A stretch of DNA of 59,833 nt from an uncultured Prevotellaceae bacterium (GTDB lineage: Bacteria; Bacteroidota; Bacteroidia; Bacteroidales; Bacteroidaceae), in contig OMXL01000034.1 of assembly GCA_900314985.1 (NCBI GenBank), positions 1 to 59,833 of the forward strand. Direction: 5' to 3'. The position numbers were made by a program, and so were the translations under genes. Positions 26,689-35,931 of the stretch are shown here, piece by piece (the stretch's first letter is position 1; each line of letters opens with the position of its first letter). The notes beneath the pieces were generated by a model, which saw nothing but the letters and a program-made list of their open reading frames with translations, had not been told where the DNA came from and did not search any database.

Positions 26689-26737
26689 TACAAGCCTAAT
26701 AGTAGTATCCGTGAGAGCTGTACAGGATTTTTCCTCT

Positions 26738-26790
26738 GAATTGTTTGGAGGTAATGAAAAGATTGCTTATCTTTGCAGCGGAGAAACAAA
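26738..26790 (+). promoter_or_regulatory. Duplicated 53-bp promoter module, copy 1
   Basis: GAATTGTTTGGAGGTAATGA at the left end, -7 box TATCTTTGC at 26768-26776, then AGCGGAGAAACAAA. The module is repeated almost base for base at 27397-27449 in front of a different gene. Confidence 0.8.
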
Positions 26791-26803
26791 AATAGAAGCA
26801 ATT

Positions 26804-27001
26804 ATGGAGACAAGGAAGTTTAAACAGGTACCCTCTCTGAACAGGATTAGTGGTCACAATCCATTGATCCCACGTCCTGTCGTTGTTAATTGCGGTAGCA
26901 AAAAGATAAAACATGAACGTACGATTACCCGCCCCATGCGTACAAATTCACGTCCCATTGGTGTTGGAGAACCCATCAACTGGGATGAAGTGTATGATTG
27001 A
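26804..27001 (+). CDS. Small hypothetical protein overlapping the retropepsin-like gene
   Basis: 65 codons from the first ATG after the copy 1 promoter (METRKFKQVPSLNRISG to NWDEVYD). Basic N-terminal half with several Pro and Arg (NPLIPRPVVVNCGSKKIKHE), no signal peptide, no recognised domain. Its last 89 bp overlap the start of the downstream frame at 26913, in another register. Its TGA stop also overlaps an in-frame ATG (26994) of that gene, which would permit coupled translation. It may be a true small gene or a leader that positions ribosomes for the next one. No function is proposed. Confidence 0.45.
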   Translation: METRKFKQVPSLNRISGHNPLIPRPVVVNCGSKKIKHERTITRPMRTNSRPIGVGEPINWDEVYD

Positions 27002-27332
27002 TGCAAAAGTTGATACAGGTTCTTTTGCTACCGTTATATCCTCAGCAACGATGCTCAAGTTAGGATTAGAACCATTTGTTGAGGATTGGGTAGAATTAGC
27101 CAATGGTGAACCTGCGCTTAGCGAAGTATGTATGTGTCGTTTGCATTTGTCAGAAGCTGAAGAGATGATTGATATTCCAATCTACGTGATGAATAGCGAC
27201 AATGAACAGGCTTTATTAGGGATGGATGTCCTATCTTTAGGAGATTTTTCAGCATCTCATCAGGTTGATGGTAAAGGTCGTTTATGGATGGAATTCCAAT
27301 TTAATATTTTAGATCCGAGTTTTTCTCTGTAA
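26913..27332 (+). CDS. Retropepsin-like aspartyl protease-fold protein
   Basis: 139 residues. The catalytic-type motif VDTGSFATVIS (Asp 34, Thr 35, Gly 36), hydrophobic lead-in IHVPLVLENPSTGMKCMIDA, and ALLGMDVLSLGDF near residues 104-116 are the hallmarks of single-domain retropepsin-like proteins, which act as dimers. No signal peptide; cytoplasmic. Substrate is unknown. The start lies within the upstream 65-codon frame; the ATG at 26994 would cut off the strand before the DTG motif, so 26913 is preferred. It ends 26 bp before a terminator that is duplicated downstream of the next small gene. Fold call is good; proteolytic activity is not shown. Confidence 0.75.
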   Translation: MNVRLPAPCVQIHVPLVLENPSTGMKCMIDAKVDTGSFATVISSATMLKLGLEPFVEDWVELANGEPALSEVCMCRLHLSEAEEMIDIPIYVMNSDNEQALLGMDVLSLGDFSASHQVDGKGRLWMEFQFNILDPSFSL

Positions 27333-27339
27333 ATACAAT

Positions 27340-27393
27340 ATATTACATATCCTAATGGTAATCGGGAACCCTCGGGCTCCCGATTACTTTTTT
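27340..27393 (+). terminator. Duplicated terminator module, copy 1
   Basis: GTAATCGGGA (27358-27367) and TCCCGATTAC (27378-27387) form a perfect 10-bp stem followed by TTTTTTC. The preceding ATTACATATCCTAATG is part of the duplicated module (copy 2 at 27589-27643). Confidence 0.9.
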
Positions 27394-27396
27394 CTT

Positions 27397-27449
27397 GAAT
27401 TGTTTGGAGGTAATGAAAAGATTGTTTATCTTTGCAGCGGAGAAACAAA
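27397..27449 (+). promoter_or_regulatory. Duplicated 53-bp promoter module, copy 2
   Basis: Near-exact repeat of 26738-26790, with -7 box TATCTTTGC at 27427-27435. It starts immediately after the copy 1 terminator T-run. Confidence 0.8.
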
Positions 27450-27467
27450 GAATAAAACATATTAATT

Positions 27468-27566
27468 ATGGAGTTAATTTATTTTTTAGCTTGCGTCGGT
27501 GTCATCGCTATTATAGGAATTATTTGGAATCTGATAGGAATTAAGCACGATACTATTCCTCAATAA
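27468..27566 (+). CDS. 32-residue hydrophobic small protein
   Basis: ATG at 27468, TAA at 27564-27566. The peptide begins MELIYFLACVGVIAIIGIIW and ends with a short polar tail (NLIGIKHDTIPQ), so it should be a single-pass membrane peptide with one helix of about 20 residues. It has its own -7 box 33-41 bp upstream and a terminator 41 bp downstream, which makes it a credible gene despite its size. Its promoter and terminator are copies of those of the neighbouring retropepsin-like gene, but the coding sequences are unrelated. Function unknown; membrane toxin-like or regulatory small peptides have this shape, but no antitoxin RNA was identified. Confidence 0.6.
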   Translation: MELIYFLACVGVIAIIGIIWNLIGIKHDTIPQ

Positions 27567-27588
27567 TATTATATATACCTTGGGTTAT

Positions 27589-27643
27589 ATATTACATATC
27601 CTAATGGTAATCGGGAACCCTCGGGCTCCCGATTACTTTTTTT
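27589..27643 (+). terminator. Duplicated terminator module, copy 2
   Basis: ATTACATATCCTAATG followed by the GTAATCGGGA/TCCCGATTAC stem (27607-27636) and seven T. Same as copy 1. Confidence 0.9.
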
Positions 27644-27653
27644 GTTGATGGCA

Positions 27654-27721
27654 TGATACATAAGAGAAACTATGTGTGACACCAAGAAGTCGCTTATGTG
27701 GCTTCTTTTTTTTACCTTTGC
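27654..27721 (+). promoter_or_regulatory. Xylan operator 3 and -7 box of the GH43 gene
   Basis: Operator 27654-27681: TGATACA, TAAGAG, AAAC, TATG, TGTGACA. The -7 box TACCTTTGC at 27713-27721 is 59 bp from the first TG. A hairpin-plus-T-run (AAGAAG/CTTCTT, 27684-27711) lies between operator and -7 box. Confidence 0.75.
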
Positions 27722-27754
27722 ACACTGAAAAAAGAAAAACTTATTATTACTAAT

Positions 27755-29473
27755 ATGTACAAGACACTATTTTTAACTGCTGCTATGATGGCGGCAAGCA
27801 TTCAGATGAATGCGCAGACATTAGCTAAAGACTACAAAGGTTCAGGTAATAACAATCCCATCAGTGCCAACGTATTCTGTGCTGACCCTACAGCATTAGA
27901 ATACAACGGTCGTCTGTATGTCTACGGATCGAACGACCACCAGGAATTTCTGGCCAACAATAAGAAAGGCGACAATACCTATGGTAATATCAAGTCTATT
28001 GTGGTCTTCTCGACAGATGATATGGTGAACTGGACCTTCCATGGTACCATAGATACCAAGAAGATATGCTCTGGGTGGACGAATAACCCCTGGTATGTAG
28101 GCTATGGCGTCTCGTGGGCACCGTCAGTGACCTGGCGCCACAACAACGAAACGGACAAGGACGAGTTTTTCCTCTATTTCTGCAACAGCAGTCATGGCAT
28201 AGGTGTGTTGAAAGCGGAGTCACCTCTTGGCCCATGGAAGTCTCCCAATAATAAGCTGATGATTCATAGAGATACGCCAGGTGCCACCCCTTGCTCTGCT
28301 GTCTTTGATCCTGGTGTAACCATAGACGAGAATGGTGTCGGCTGGATTAGCTTTGGTGGACTTGATCCCGTAGATGGTGGCGACAGCTTTAATCCTAAGA
28401 ATGCTCGTATTGTCAAGTTGAAGCCCAACATGACTGAGATAGATGGACAACCAGTCAGAATCCCTGCTCCTTACCATTTCGAGGCAAACGAGTTGAATGT
28501 CATTGGTGGTAAGTACGTCTACACTTATTGTTCAAACTGGGCAGAGCGAAAGGCTGATGAGTGGAACGCTTATAAGAGCGAGCACAATATCAATGTCAAT
28601 GCACCTGGTGGCGGTACTATGTGCTATATGGTCAGCGACAATCCTTTAGACCCAGAATCTTGGGAGTTCAAAGGTTATTATGGACCTGGTGTTGCAGGCA
28701 ACAACCACTCGCACCTGCAGACTTTCCAGGGTAACTACTACCATATCTACCACAACCACGGCAGTGTCTTGTTGGATGCCATGAAGAAGGATGGTGTTGT
28801 AGATGCCAGTGCTGGTGACTATCGTTCGATTTGCGTGAATAAAACAACGGTGAACGAGTCGACAGCGACTGTTAACCTTGTCACGCTGAATCAGGAGGGT
28901 GCAGCACAGATTAAGAACGTGAATCCTTATATGTGGCAGCAGGCTGAGACGATGGCTACCTGTGGCGGAGTGAACTATGAGGACATGACCAATATTAAAA
29001 AGAATACAAGAATTAGCACCCTGGGCAATGACGCTTCTGAGAATCTGCAGGTGAAGATGAAAGAAGGCTCATGGATTAACGTACGTGGTGTAGACTTTGG
29101 TACAGACGGCGCTGCTAAGTTCACACTGCGTGGTAAAGGTACTGCAACTCTGGAACTGCGTACAGCAAGAGCTGGACGTCCTATTACCACCATTGAATTC
29201 TCGTCGACTGAAATGGAAGAGAAGACCTTTGAGGTTGATGCTACGAAATTTAAAGGGGTGAAGGGTAACTTCCTGCTGGCCGTCAAGTCTGCTACAGATT
29301 TCTATGTTGATGCTTGGAAGTTTACAAATACTACGGGCATACAGAAGGTCTCTGATAACCAGCATGTCACGTCCAATACTAAAGCTTACGACCTAAGCGG
29401 TCGACGCGTGGATGGAAAGGGATATACGAAAGGTATTAAGATTGTCAATGGCAAAAAGGTTGTTATCAACTAA
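27755..29473 (+). CDS. GH43 arabinofuranosidase/xylosidase with CBM6-like module and sorting tail
   Basis: 572 residues, exported (signal MYKTLFLTAAMMAASIQMNA). The five-bladed GH43 catalytic domain shows the Asp base in FCADPTALEYNGRLYVYGSN, the pKa-tuning Asp in AVFDPGVTIDENG, and the acid Glu in HFEANELNVIGGKYVYTYC. After about residue 390 comes a CBM6-like sandwich (AETMATCGGVNYEDM, SWINVRGVDFG, FYVDAWKF). The end (YDLSGRRVDGKGYTKGIKIV, then NGKKVVIN) is a type IX-like sorting tail, so it probably acts on the surface, removing arabinose side chains. The ATG at 27755 is chosen because a longer frame from 27698 runs across the -7 box. Monocistronic. Side-chain specificity is not readable. 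Confidence 0.9.
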   Translation: MYKTLFLTAAMMAASIQMNAQTLAKDYKGSGNNNPISANVFCADPTALEYNGRLYVYGSNDHQEFLANNKKGDNTYGNIKSIVVFSTDDMVNWTFHGTIDTKKICSGWTNNPWYVGYGVSWAPSVTWRHNNETDKDEFFLYFCNSSHGIGVLKAESPLGPWKSPNNKLMIHRDTPGATPCSAVFDPGVTIDENGVGWISFGGLDPVDGGDSFNPKNARIVKLKPNMTEIDGQPVRIPAPYHFEANELNVIGGKYVYTYCSNWAERKADEWNAYKSEHNINVNAPGGGTMCYMVSDNPLDPESWEFKGYYGPGVAGNNHSHLQTFQGNYYHIYHNHGSVLLDAMKKDGVVDASAGDYRSICVNKTTVNESTATVNLVTLNQEGAAQIKNVNPYMWQQAETMATCGGVNYEDMTNIKKNTRISTLGNDASENLQVKMKEGSWINVRGVDFGTDGAAKFTLRGKGTATLELRTARAGRPITTIEFSSTEMEEKTFEVDATKFKGVKGNFLLAVKSATDFYVDAWKFTNTTGIQKVSDNQHVTSNTKAYDLSGRRVDGKGYTKGIKIVNGKKVVIN

Positions 29474-29488
29474 TTGTTGAAGAACAAA

Positions 29489-29531
29489 GAAATGCCCTGC
29501 TACGGTGACGTGGCAGGGCATTTTCTTTTTG
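29489..29531. terminator. Bidirectional terminator between GH43 and GH30
   Basis: AATGCCCTGC (29491-29500) and GCAGGGCATT (29513-29522), a perfect 10-bp stem, with A-rich left and T-rich right flanks, between convergent genes. Confidence 0.9.
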
Positions 29532-29544
29532 TGTCTTCGTGTGA

Positions 29545-31086
29545 TTAACGATTCATAAAGACTTTTCTGGATTCGCCATTGGCACTTCGCTCAATGCAGA
29601 GTCCGTGAGGTTCGCTCAACTGTCGGCCGTTAAGGTCGTAATAGGTCTTAGGAGCGTCGTTGTCTTCCTGCATGACATTCTGGATAGCAGTACTGCCGTC
29701 ATCAGCCATGAAGATAAAGGTGTTCAGACTTTCAGCAGGCATCTCGTAGAGGTACTCGTCGGTTGGTTCTGCAATGTCTATGTCTGACTTCTGGCAGAGC
29801 TTCTCTGACTCATTGCCTGTTGACAGCCATAACATACCACTCTTCACCTTGTTAGGCAGGGAAATCTTCAGGTTGCGAACCTTGTCAGTCGAGTTAATGC
29901 ACATGACGATGATTGAGTCGCCCTTCTGGTAGGCTGAGAACTGGAAGTTCTGTGGTGTACCCTCTGTCGTGCGTCCTGCACTCGCATCTTGATTGGTCTC
30001 TAAGCGGGTAGCACCCGTCACATTCTTTGAGAAGTGAGACATGACGAAAGCGCGAGGCAGCAGTTCATCCTTCTTGTTCTCAGGGAAGTTGATGCTCTGG
30101 TCGTTATGGGTCCAGGGCTGACCTGTTCCTGCGAAAGCCCAGTGAGCACGAAGATACCAGTAGATGTAACCTGTGCAACCAGCCAACATGCACTCGTTCA
30201 GTTCCTCGGCGAAGATGAGGTTCTCTTGCCAAGTTGGCATGTGGTCAATGTTGTCTGTGACGGAGTGCTCAGTCATCCAGACTTCCTTGCCTTTGGGTAG
30301 TGCCATTTGGGCAACAGGCTTGATGTATTGGAGAGGCATGTGTCCATAAATGTGTCCAGCGAAGATGTCTACCTGCTCGCGACAGGTCTGGTCGTTCAAC
30401 AGCGCATCGAAATAGTCTTTCCGATATCCCAATGGCTCGGCACTGATGATACGCACACCGTTGTATGTCTCACGGTCAAGCATGTGGGCATAATTCTTAA
30501 TCAGATTGACCTGATCCTGTGGTTCATAGAGACAGCCGGAATAGTTGACCCACCAGTCAGGCTCGTTTTGAATAGATACGGCGTCAACATCAACACCATG
30601 GTCATGCATCCACTTCAGGAAGGTGTTGAACCAAGGGAAGAACTTCTCGTAGCAGTCCTCGCGCAGCTTACCTTTCTGATAGCCCTGGTCTTCAGCATTA
30701 CCACCCTGGGCAGTGCCATTGGTCTTGTACTCACCAGGAGGAGACCAAGGAGTACCGAAAACAATACCGCCACGATTCTTACAAATCTTAACTGAAGGCA
30801 GCGAACCATTCCAGTCGTAGTCGCCCCAGTTGTCGCCAGTGAAACTTGGTGAGATTTCCATACGCATGATGTTCAATCCAATCTTTGACTTGTGACCATA
30901 GAGCTTGCTCACACAAGCGTTGTCTGTACCAAACGGTTTCATGGCACCGTCACAGCAGGCACCACCGAAGCCCGTGACAGTCTGCTTCTTGGTGGAATAC
31001 ACTTTTAAAGATGTACGGGGAGGGGCTGCGTGAACAGCAGCAACAGCTACCAGTACCATCATGATAGAAGTAAATAATCTTTTCAT
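29545..31086 (-). CDS. GH30 endo-xylanase-like secreted enzyme
   Basis: 513 residues, signal peptide MKRLFTSIMMVLVAVAAVHA. GH30 marks: TGFGGACCDGAMK at the start of the catalytic domain, acid/base Glu 175 in SIQNEPDWW, nucleophile Glu 273 in EVWMTEHSV, and a side beta-domain after about 370. It most resembles the xylanase branch of GH30, which cuts xylan next to glucuronosyl groups, but subfamily was not verified. The tail (YYDLNGRQLSEPHGLCIERS to FMNR) is a type IX-like sorting signal. It is the only xylan gene on this strand apart from the regulator, divergent from the CE6-CE1 operon, and its promoter lacks the shared operator. Confidence 0.88.
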   Translation of the reverse strand: MKRLFTSIMMVLVAVAAVHAAPPRTSLKVYSTKKQTVTGFGGACCDGAMKPFGTDNACVSKLYGHKSKIGLNIMRMEISPSFTGDNWGDYDWNGSLPSVKICKNRGGIVFGTPWSPPGEYKTNGTAQGGNAEDQGYQKGKLREDCYEKFFPWFNTFLKWMHDHGVDVDAVSIQNEPDWWVNYSGCLYEPQDQVNLIKNYAHMLDRETYNGVRIISAEPLGYRKDYFDALLNDQTCREQVDIFAGHIYGHMPLQYIKPVAQMALPKGKEVWMTEHSVTDNIDHMPTWQENLIFAEELNECMLAGCTGYIYWYLRAHWAFAGTGQPWTHNDQSINFPENKKDELLPRAFVMSHFSKNVTGATRLETNQDASAGRTTEGTPQNFQFSAYQKGDSIIVMCINSTDKVRNLKISLPNKVKSGMLWLSTGNESEKLCQKSDIDIAEPTDEYLYEMPAESLNTFIFMADDGSTAIQNVMQEDNDAPKTYYDLNGRQLSEPHGLCIERSANGESRKVFMNR

Positions 31087-31135
31087 AGACGTTTGTAATT
31101 AGTTGTAATTTTTACACGTTTTACTATTGTATGGC

Positions 31136-31144
31136 GCAAAGGTA
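31136..31144 (-). promoter_or_regulatory. Bacteroidetes -7 box for GH30
   Basis: Minus-strand TACCTTTGC, 50 bp before the GH30 ATG. Upstream lies the palindrome AAAAGTCT-TG-AGACTTTT (31166-31183) instead of the xylan operator. Confidence 0.7.
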
Positions 31145-31203
31145 CAAAAAAAAGAGTATCAACCCAAAAGTCTTGAGACTTTTTGTGAAGCATGTCGCAG
31201 AGT

Positions 31204-33273
<2,070 letters not shown>

Positions 33274-33274
<1 letters not shown>

Positions 33275-33301
33275 TGCATAATTCATAATGCATAATTCAT
33301 A
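33274..33301. repeat. Heptamer tandem repeat, units ATGCATA/ATTCATA (4 units)
   Basis: ATGCATA, ATTCATA, ATGCATA, ATTCATA. The array overlaps the last base of the CE6-CE1 stop and ends 11 bp before the GH115 ATG. Same unit types as 14522-14556. Confidence 0.85.
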
Positions 33302-33312
33302 ATTATTTGATA

Positions 33313-35802
33313 ATGCGAATTAAGAATATTCTATTGACTTTAGTGGCATTCATGGCAATCCCCATGAATGCTACTGAGCGCTTTGTAACCTACACAGAGC
33401 AGGGTGGGGCACTGTCATTGGCTGGTGCCACGATTGGTTATAGTGACCAGGAACCTAAGGCGGTGCAGATAGCTGCCGCCAACCTGCAACAGGACTTTGC
33501 TCGCGTGATGGGGTTCACCCCCGTCAAGAGTGATGCGCCCACCATCCTGATTGGAACTGTGGGGCATAACAGCCGTATCGACCAACTGGTGAAGCAGAAG
33601 GTGTTGAAGGACCTGAAAGGCAAGCGCGAGAAATACATCATAACGACTATCGATGGTCAGCTGGTGATTGCTGGTAGTGACCGTCGTGGTACGGTCTATG
33701 GTATCTATGAGCTGAGCCAACAGATGGGTGTGTCACCTTGGTACTGGTGGATGGATGTGCCCGTACTGAAGCGTAACTATGTCGGTGTGCTACCCGGCAC
33801 ATATACCGATGGCGAGCCCGCTGTGGAGTTCCGTGGCTTGTTCCTCAACGACGAGGCTCCCTGTCTGACCTCGTGGGTAAAGAATACCTTCGGTACAGAC
33901 TATGGTGACCACCGCTTCTATGCCAAGGTCTTCGAGTTGATTCTGCGTTTGAAGGGTAATATGATGTGGCCTGCCATGTGGGGCTGGGCATTCTATGCTG
34001 ACGACCCAGAGAATCTGAAGACGGCAGACGAGATGGGTATCATCATGGGAACCTCTCATCACGAGCCAATGGCACGTAACCACCAAGAGTATGCCCGTCA
34101 TCGCAAAGAGTGGGGCGCCTGGAACTATCAGACCAATCAGGCTAAGCTCGACCAGTTCTTCCGTGAGGGTATTGAGCGCATGAAGGGTACTGAGGATATG
34201 GTAACCATCGGTATGCGTGGCGACGGTGACGAGGCGATGAGTGACAAGGCTGATACCCAACTCATGGAGCGCATCATCAACAACCAGCGTAAGATTATCA
34301 AGGAGGTGACGGGAAAGCCAGCCAACAAGACCACGCAGGTGTGGGCACTCTATAAGGAGGTGCAAGACTATTATGATGCCGGACTTCGTGTACCTGACGA
34401 CGTGATGATTTTGATTAGTGACGATAACTGGGGCGACATCCGTCGTGTGCCGACTGCTGCAGAACGTGCTCGTAAGGGCGGTTGGGGCATCTACTATCAT
34501 GTGGACTATGTCGGTGCACCCCGTAATACCAAGTGGTTGAACGTAACCCAGACCCAGCAGATGTTTGAACAGCTGTCGCTGGCCTATGACCACGGCATTC
34601 AGCGTATGTGGATTCTGAATGTAGGCGACCTGAAGCCCATGGAGTATCCTATCCAACTGTTTATGGATATGGCATGGAATCCCAAAGAATATACCCAGCA
34701 GAATGTTACCGAGCATACCAAGCGCTTCTTCCGCGAAGTACTCGGCGGGGGAACCGCCGAGCGCACTATCGCTGAGGTGGCTGCCGTGTACAACCGCAAT
34801 TGCCAGTATATGGCACGTGTGACCCCAGAGATGCTGGATAGCCATACCTATAACCTCGCTACTGGTGAGTGGCGTAAGGTGGCTGATGACTATGCTCGTC
34901 TGGAACGTGAGGCACTTCGCCTGTTGCCAGAAATTCCTGCAGCTGCCGTCGATGCCTATCGTCAGAGTGTACTCTTCCCTGTACAGGCGATGGCGAACCT
35001 CTATGATATGTACTATGCACAGGCCATGAATCAACATCTTGCCAGTCTCGGTTTGCCCGATGCAAACCTCTGGGCTGAGCGCGTCAAGGACTGCTTCCGC
35101 CGCGACTCGCTGCTCTGTCATGACTATAACAAGGTGATGGCCGGTGGCAAGTGGGACGGCATGATGACTCAGAAACATATCGGCTATCGTTCATGGAACG
35201 ATAACTTCCCCAAGGATATGCTGCCTAAGACCGCCACAGTTCCCGTAGATTTATCTGCGGGCGGCTACACCTTCAGCGCCGTTCATGGCTATGTGGCTAT
35301 GGAGGCTGAGCACTTCTATAGCAGCAAGACTGCCGAGGGTACTGAGTGGAGCATCTATCCTGACTATGGTCGTACGCGTAGTGCCGTAGCGCTGACTCCT
35401 TATACGAAACCTGTCGATGGCGCTTCGCTGACCTATCGCTTTGCACTGCCAGCCAATGCACCGGCAGAGGTGACAGTACATGTGGTGGTGAAGTCGACGC
35501 TCGACTTCCTGAATGTCGGTGGTCATGAGTATACCGTCAGCCTCGACGGCTCGGAACCACAGGTGGTAAACTTCAACAAGACACTCGTAGACCGTCAGCC
35601 CTATATGTATTCTGAGTTCTATCCCGCTGTAGCCCGCCGCATCGTGGAGAAGACCGTCACGCTACCCGTCAGTCAGAAGGACTTCCATGAGCTGACCATC
35701 GTGCCTCGTCATCCTGGCATTGTCTTCGAGAAGATTGTTGTAGACTTTGGTGGCTATCAGCCACAGTATCTTTTCGGCGAAGAAAGTCCGGTGAAACGTT
35801 GA
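33313..35802 (+). CDS. GH115 alpha-glucuronidase
   Basis: 829 residues, signal peptide MRIKNILLTLVAFMAIPMNA. It removes (4-O-methyl)-glucuronic acid from internal xylose of glucuronoxylan. GH115 features: N-terminal GH67-N-like domain (TILIGTVGHNSRID, GSDRRGTVYGIYELSQQMGVSPWYWW), TIM-barrel segments RGLFLNDEAPCLTSW, RLKGNMMWPAMWGWAF, MGTSHHEPMARN, VTIGMRGDGDEAM and SDDNWGDIRRVP, then an all-beta C-terminal domain (YVAMEAEHFYS). The predicted site is periplasmic, because there is no sorting tail. The ATG at 33313 is chosen over a TTG inside the preceding repeat. Its TGA stop is formed by the first unit of the long TTGAACR array. Confident family call. Confidence 0.94.
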   Translation: MRIKNILLTLVAFMAIPMNATERFVTYTEQGGALSLAGATIGYSDQEPKAVQIAAANLQQDFARVMGFTPVKSDAPTILIGTVGHNSRIDQLVKQKVLKDLKGKREKYIITTIDGQLVIAGSDRRGTVYGIYELSQQMGVSPWYWWMDVPVLKRNYVGVLPGTYTDGEPAVEFRGLFLNDEAPCLTSWVKNTFGTDYGDHRFYAKVFELILRLKGNMMWPAMWGWAFYADDPENLKTADEMGIIMGTSHHEPMARNHQEYARHRKEWGAWNYQTNQAKLDQFFREGIERMKGTEDMVTIGMRGDGDEAMSDKADTQLMERIINNQRKIIKEVTGKPANKTTQVWALYKEVQDYYDAGLRVPDDVMILISDDNWGDIRRVPTAAERARKGGWGIYYHVDYVGAPRNTKWLNVTQTQQMFEQLSLAYDHGIQRMWILNVGDLKPMEYPIQLFMDMAWNPKEYTQQNVTEHTKRFFREVLGGGTAERTIAEVAAVYNRNCQYMARVTPEMLDSHTYNLATGEWRKVADDYARLEREALRLLPEIPAAAVDAYRQSVLFPVQAMANLYDMYYAQAMNQHLASLGLPDANLWAERVKDCFRRDSLLCHDYNKVMAGGKWDGMMTQKHIGYRSWNDNFPKDMLPKTATVPVDLSAGGYTFSAVHGYVAMEAEHFYSSKTAEGTEWSIYPDYGRTRSAVALTPYTKPVDGASLTYRFALPANAPAEVTVHVVVKSTLDFLNVGGHEYTVSLDGSEPQVVNFNKTLVDRQPYMYSEFYPAVARRIVEKTVTLPVSQKDFHELTIVPRHPGIVFEKIVVDFGGYQPQYLFGEESPVKR

Positions 35803-35931
35803 ACATTGAACGTTGAACGTTGAACATTGAACATTGAACGTTGAACATTGAACATTGAACATTGAACGTTGAACATTGAACATTGAACGTTGAACATTGA
35901 ACATTGAACGTTGAACATTGAACGATGAACA
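35799..35931. repeat. Heptamer tandem repeat, unit TTGAACA/TTGAACG (19 units)
   Basis: Eighteen uninterrupted TTGAACR units plus ATGAACA, 133 bp. The first unit supplies the TGA stop of GH115 and the last base is the A of the GH3 ATG, so the array fills the gene junction exactly. It reads as repeated FNVQCSM-like peptide in one minus frame, which is a by-product. Confidence 0.95.

Noticed and set aside
27698-27754. Longer start for the GH43 gene
   Set aside because: The extra codons run across the -7 box at 27713-27721, and the signal peptide begins at the 27755 ATG.
31187-31199. Possible operator half-site (TGCGACA) on the GH30 side
   Set aside because: Only one half matches, the AAAG block is missing and the distance to the -7 box is 55 bp rather than 58-59.
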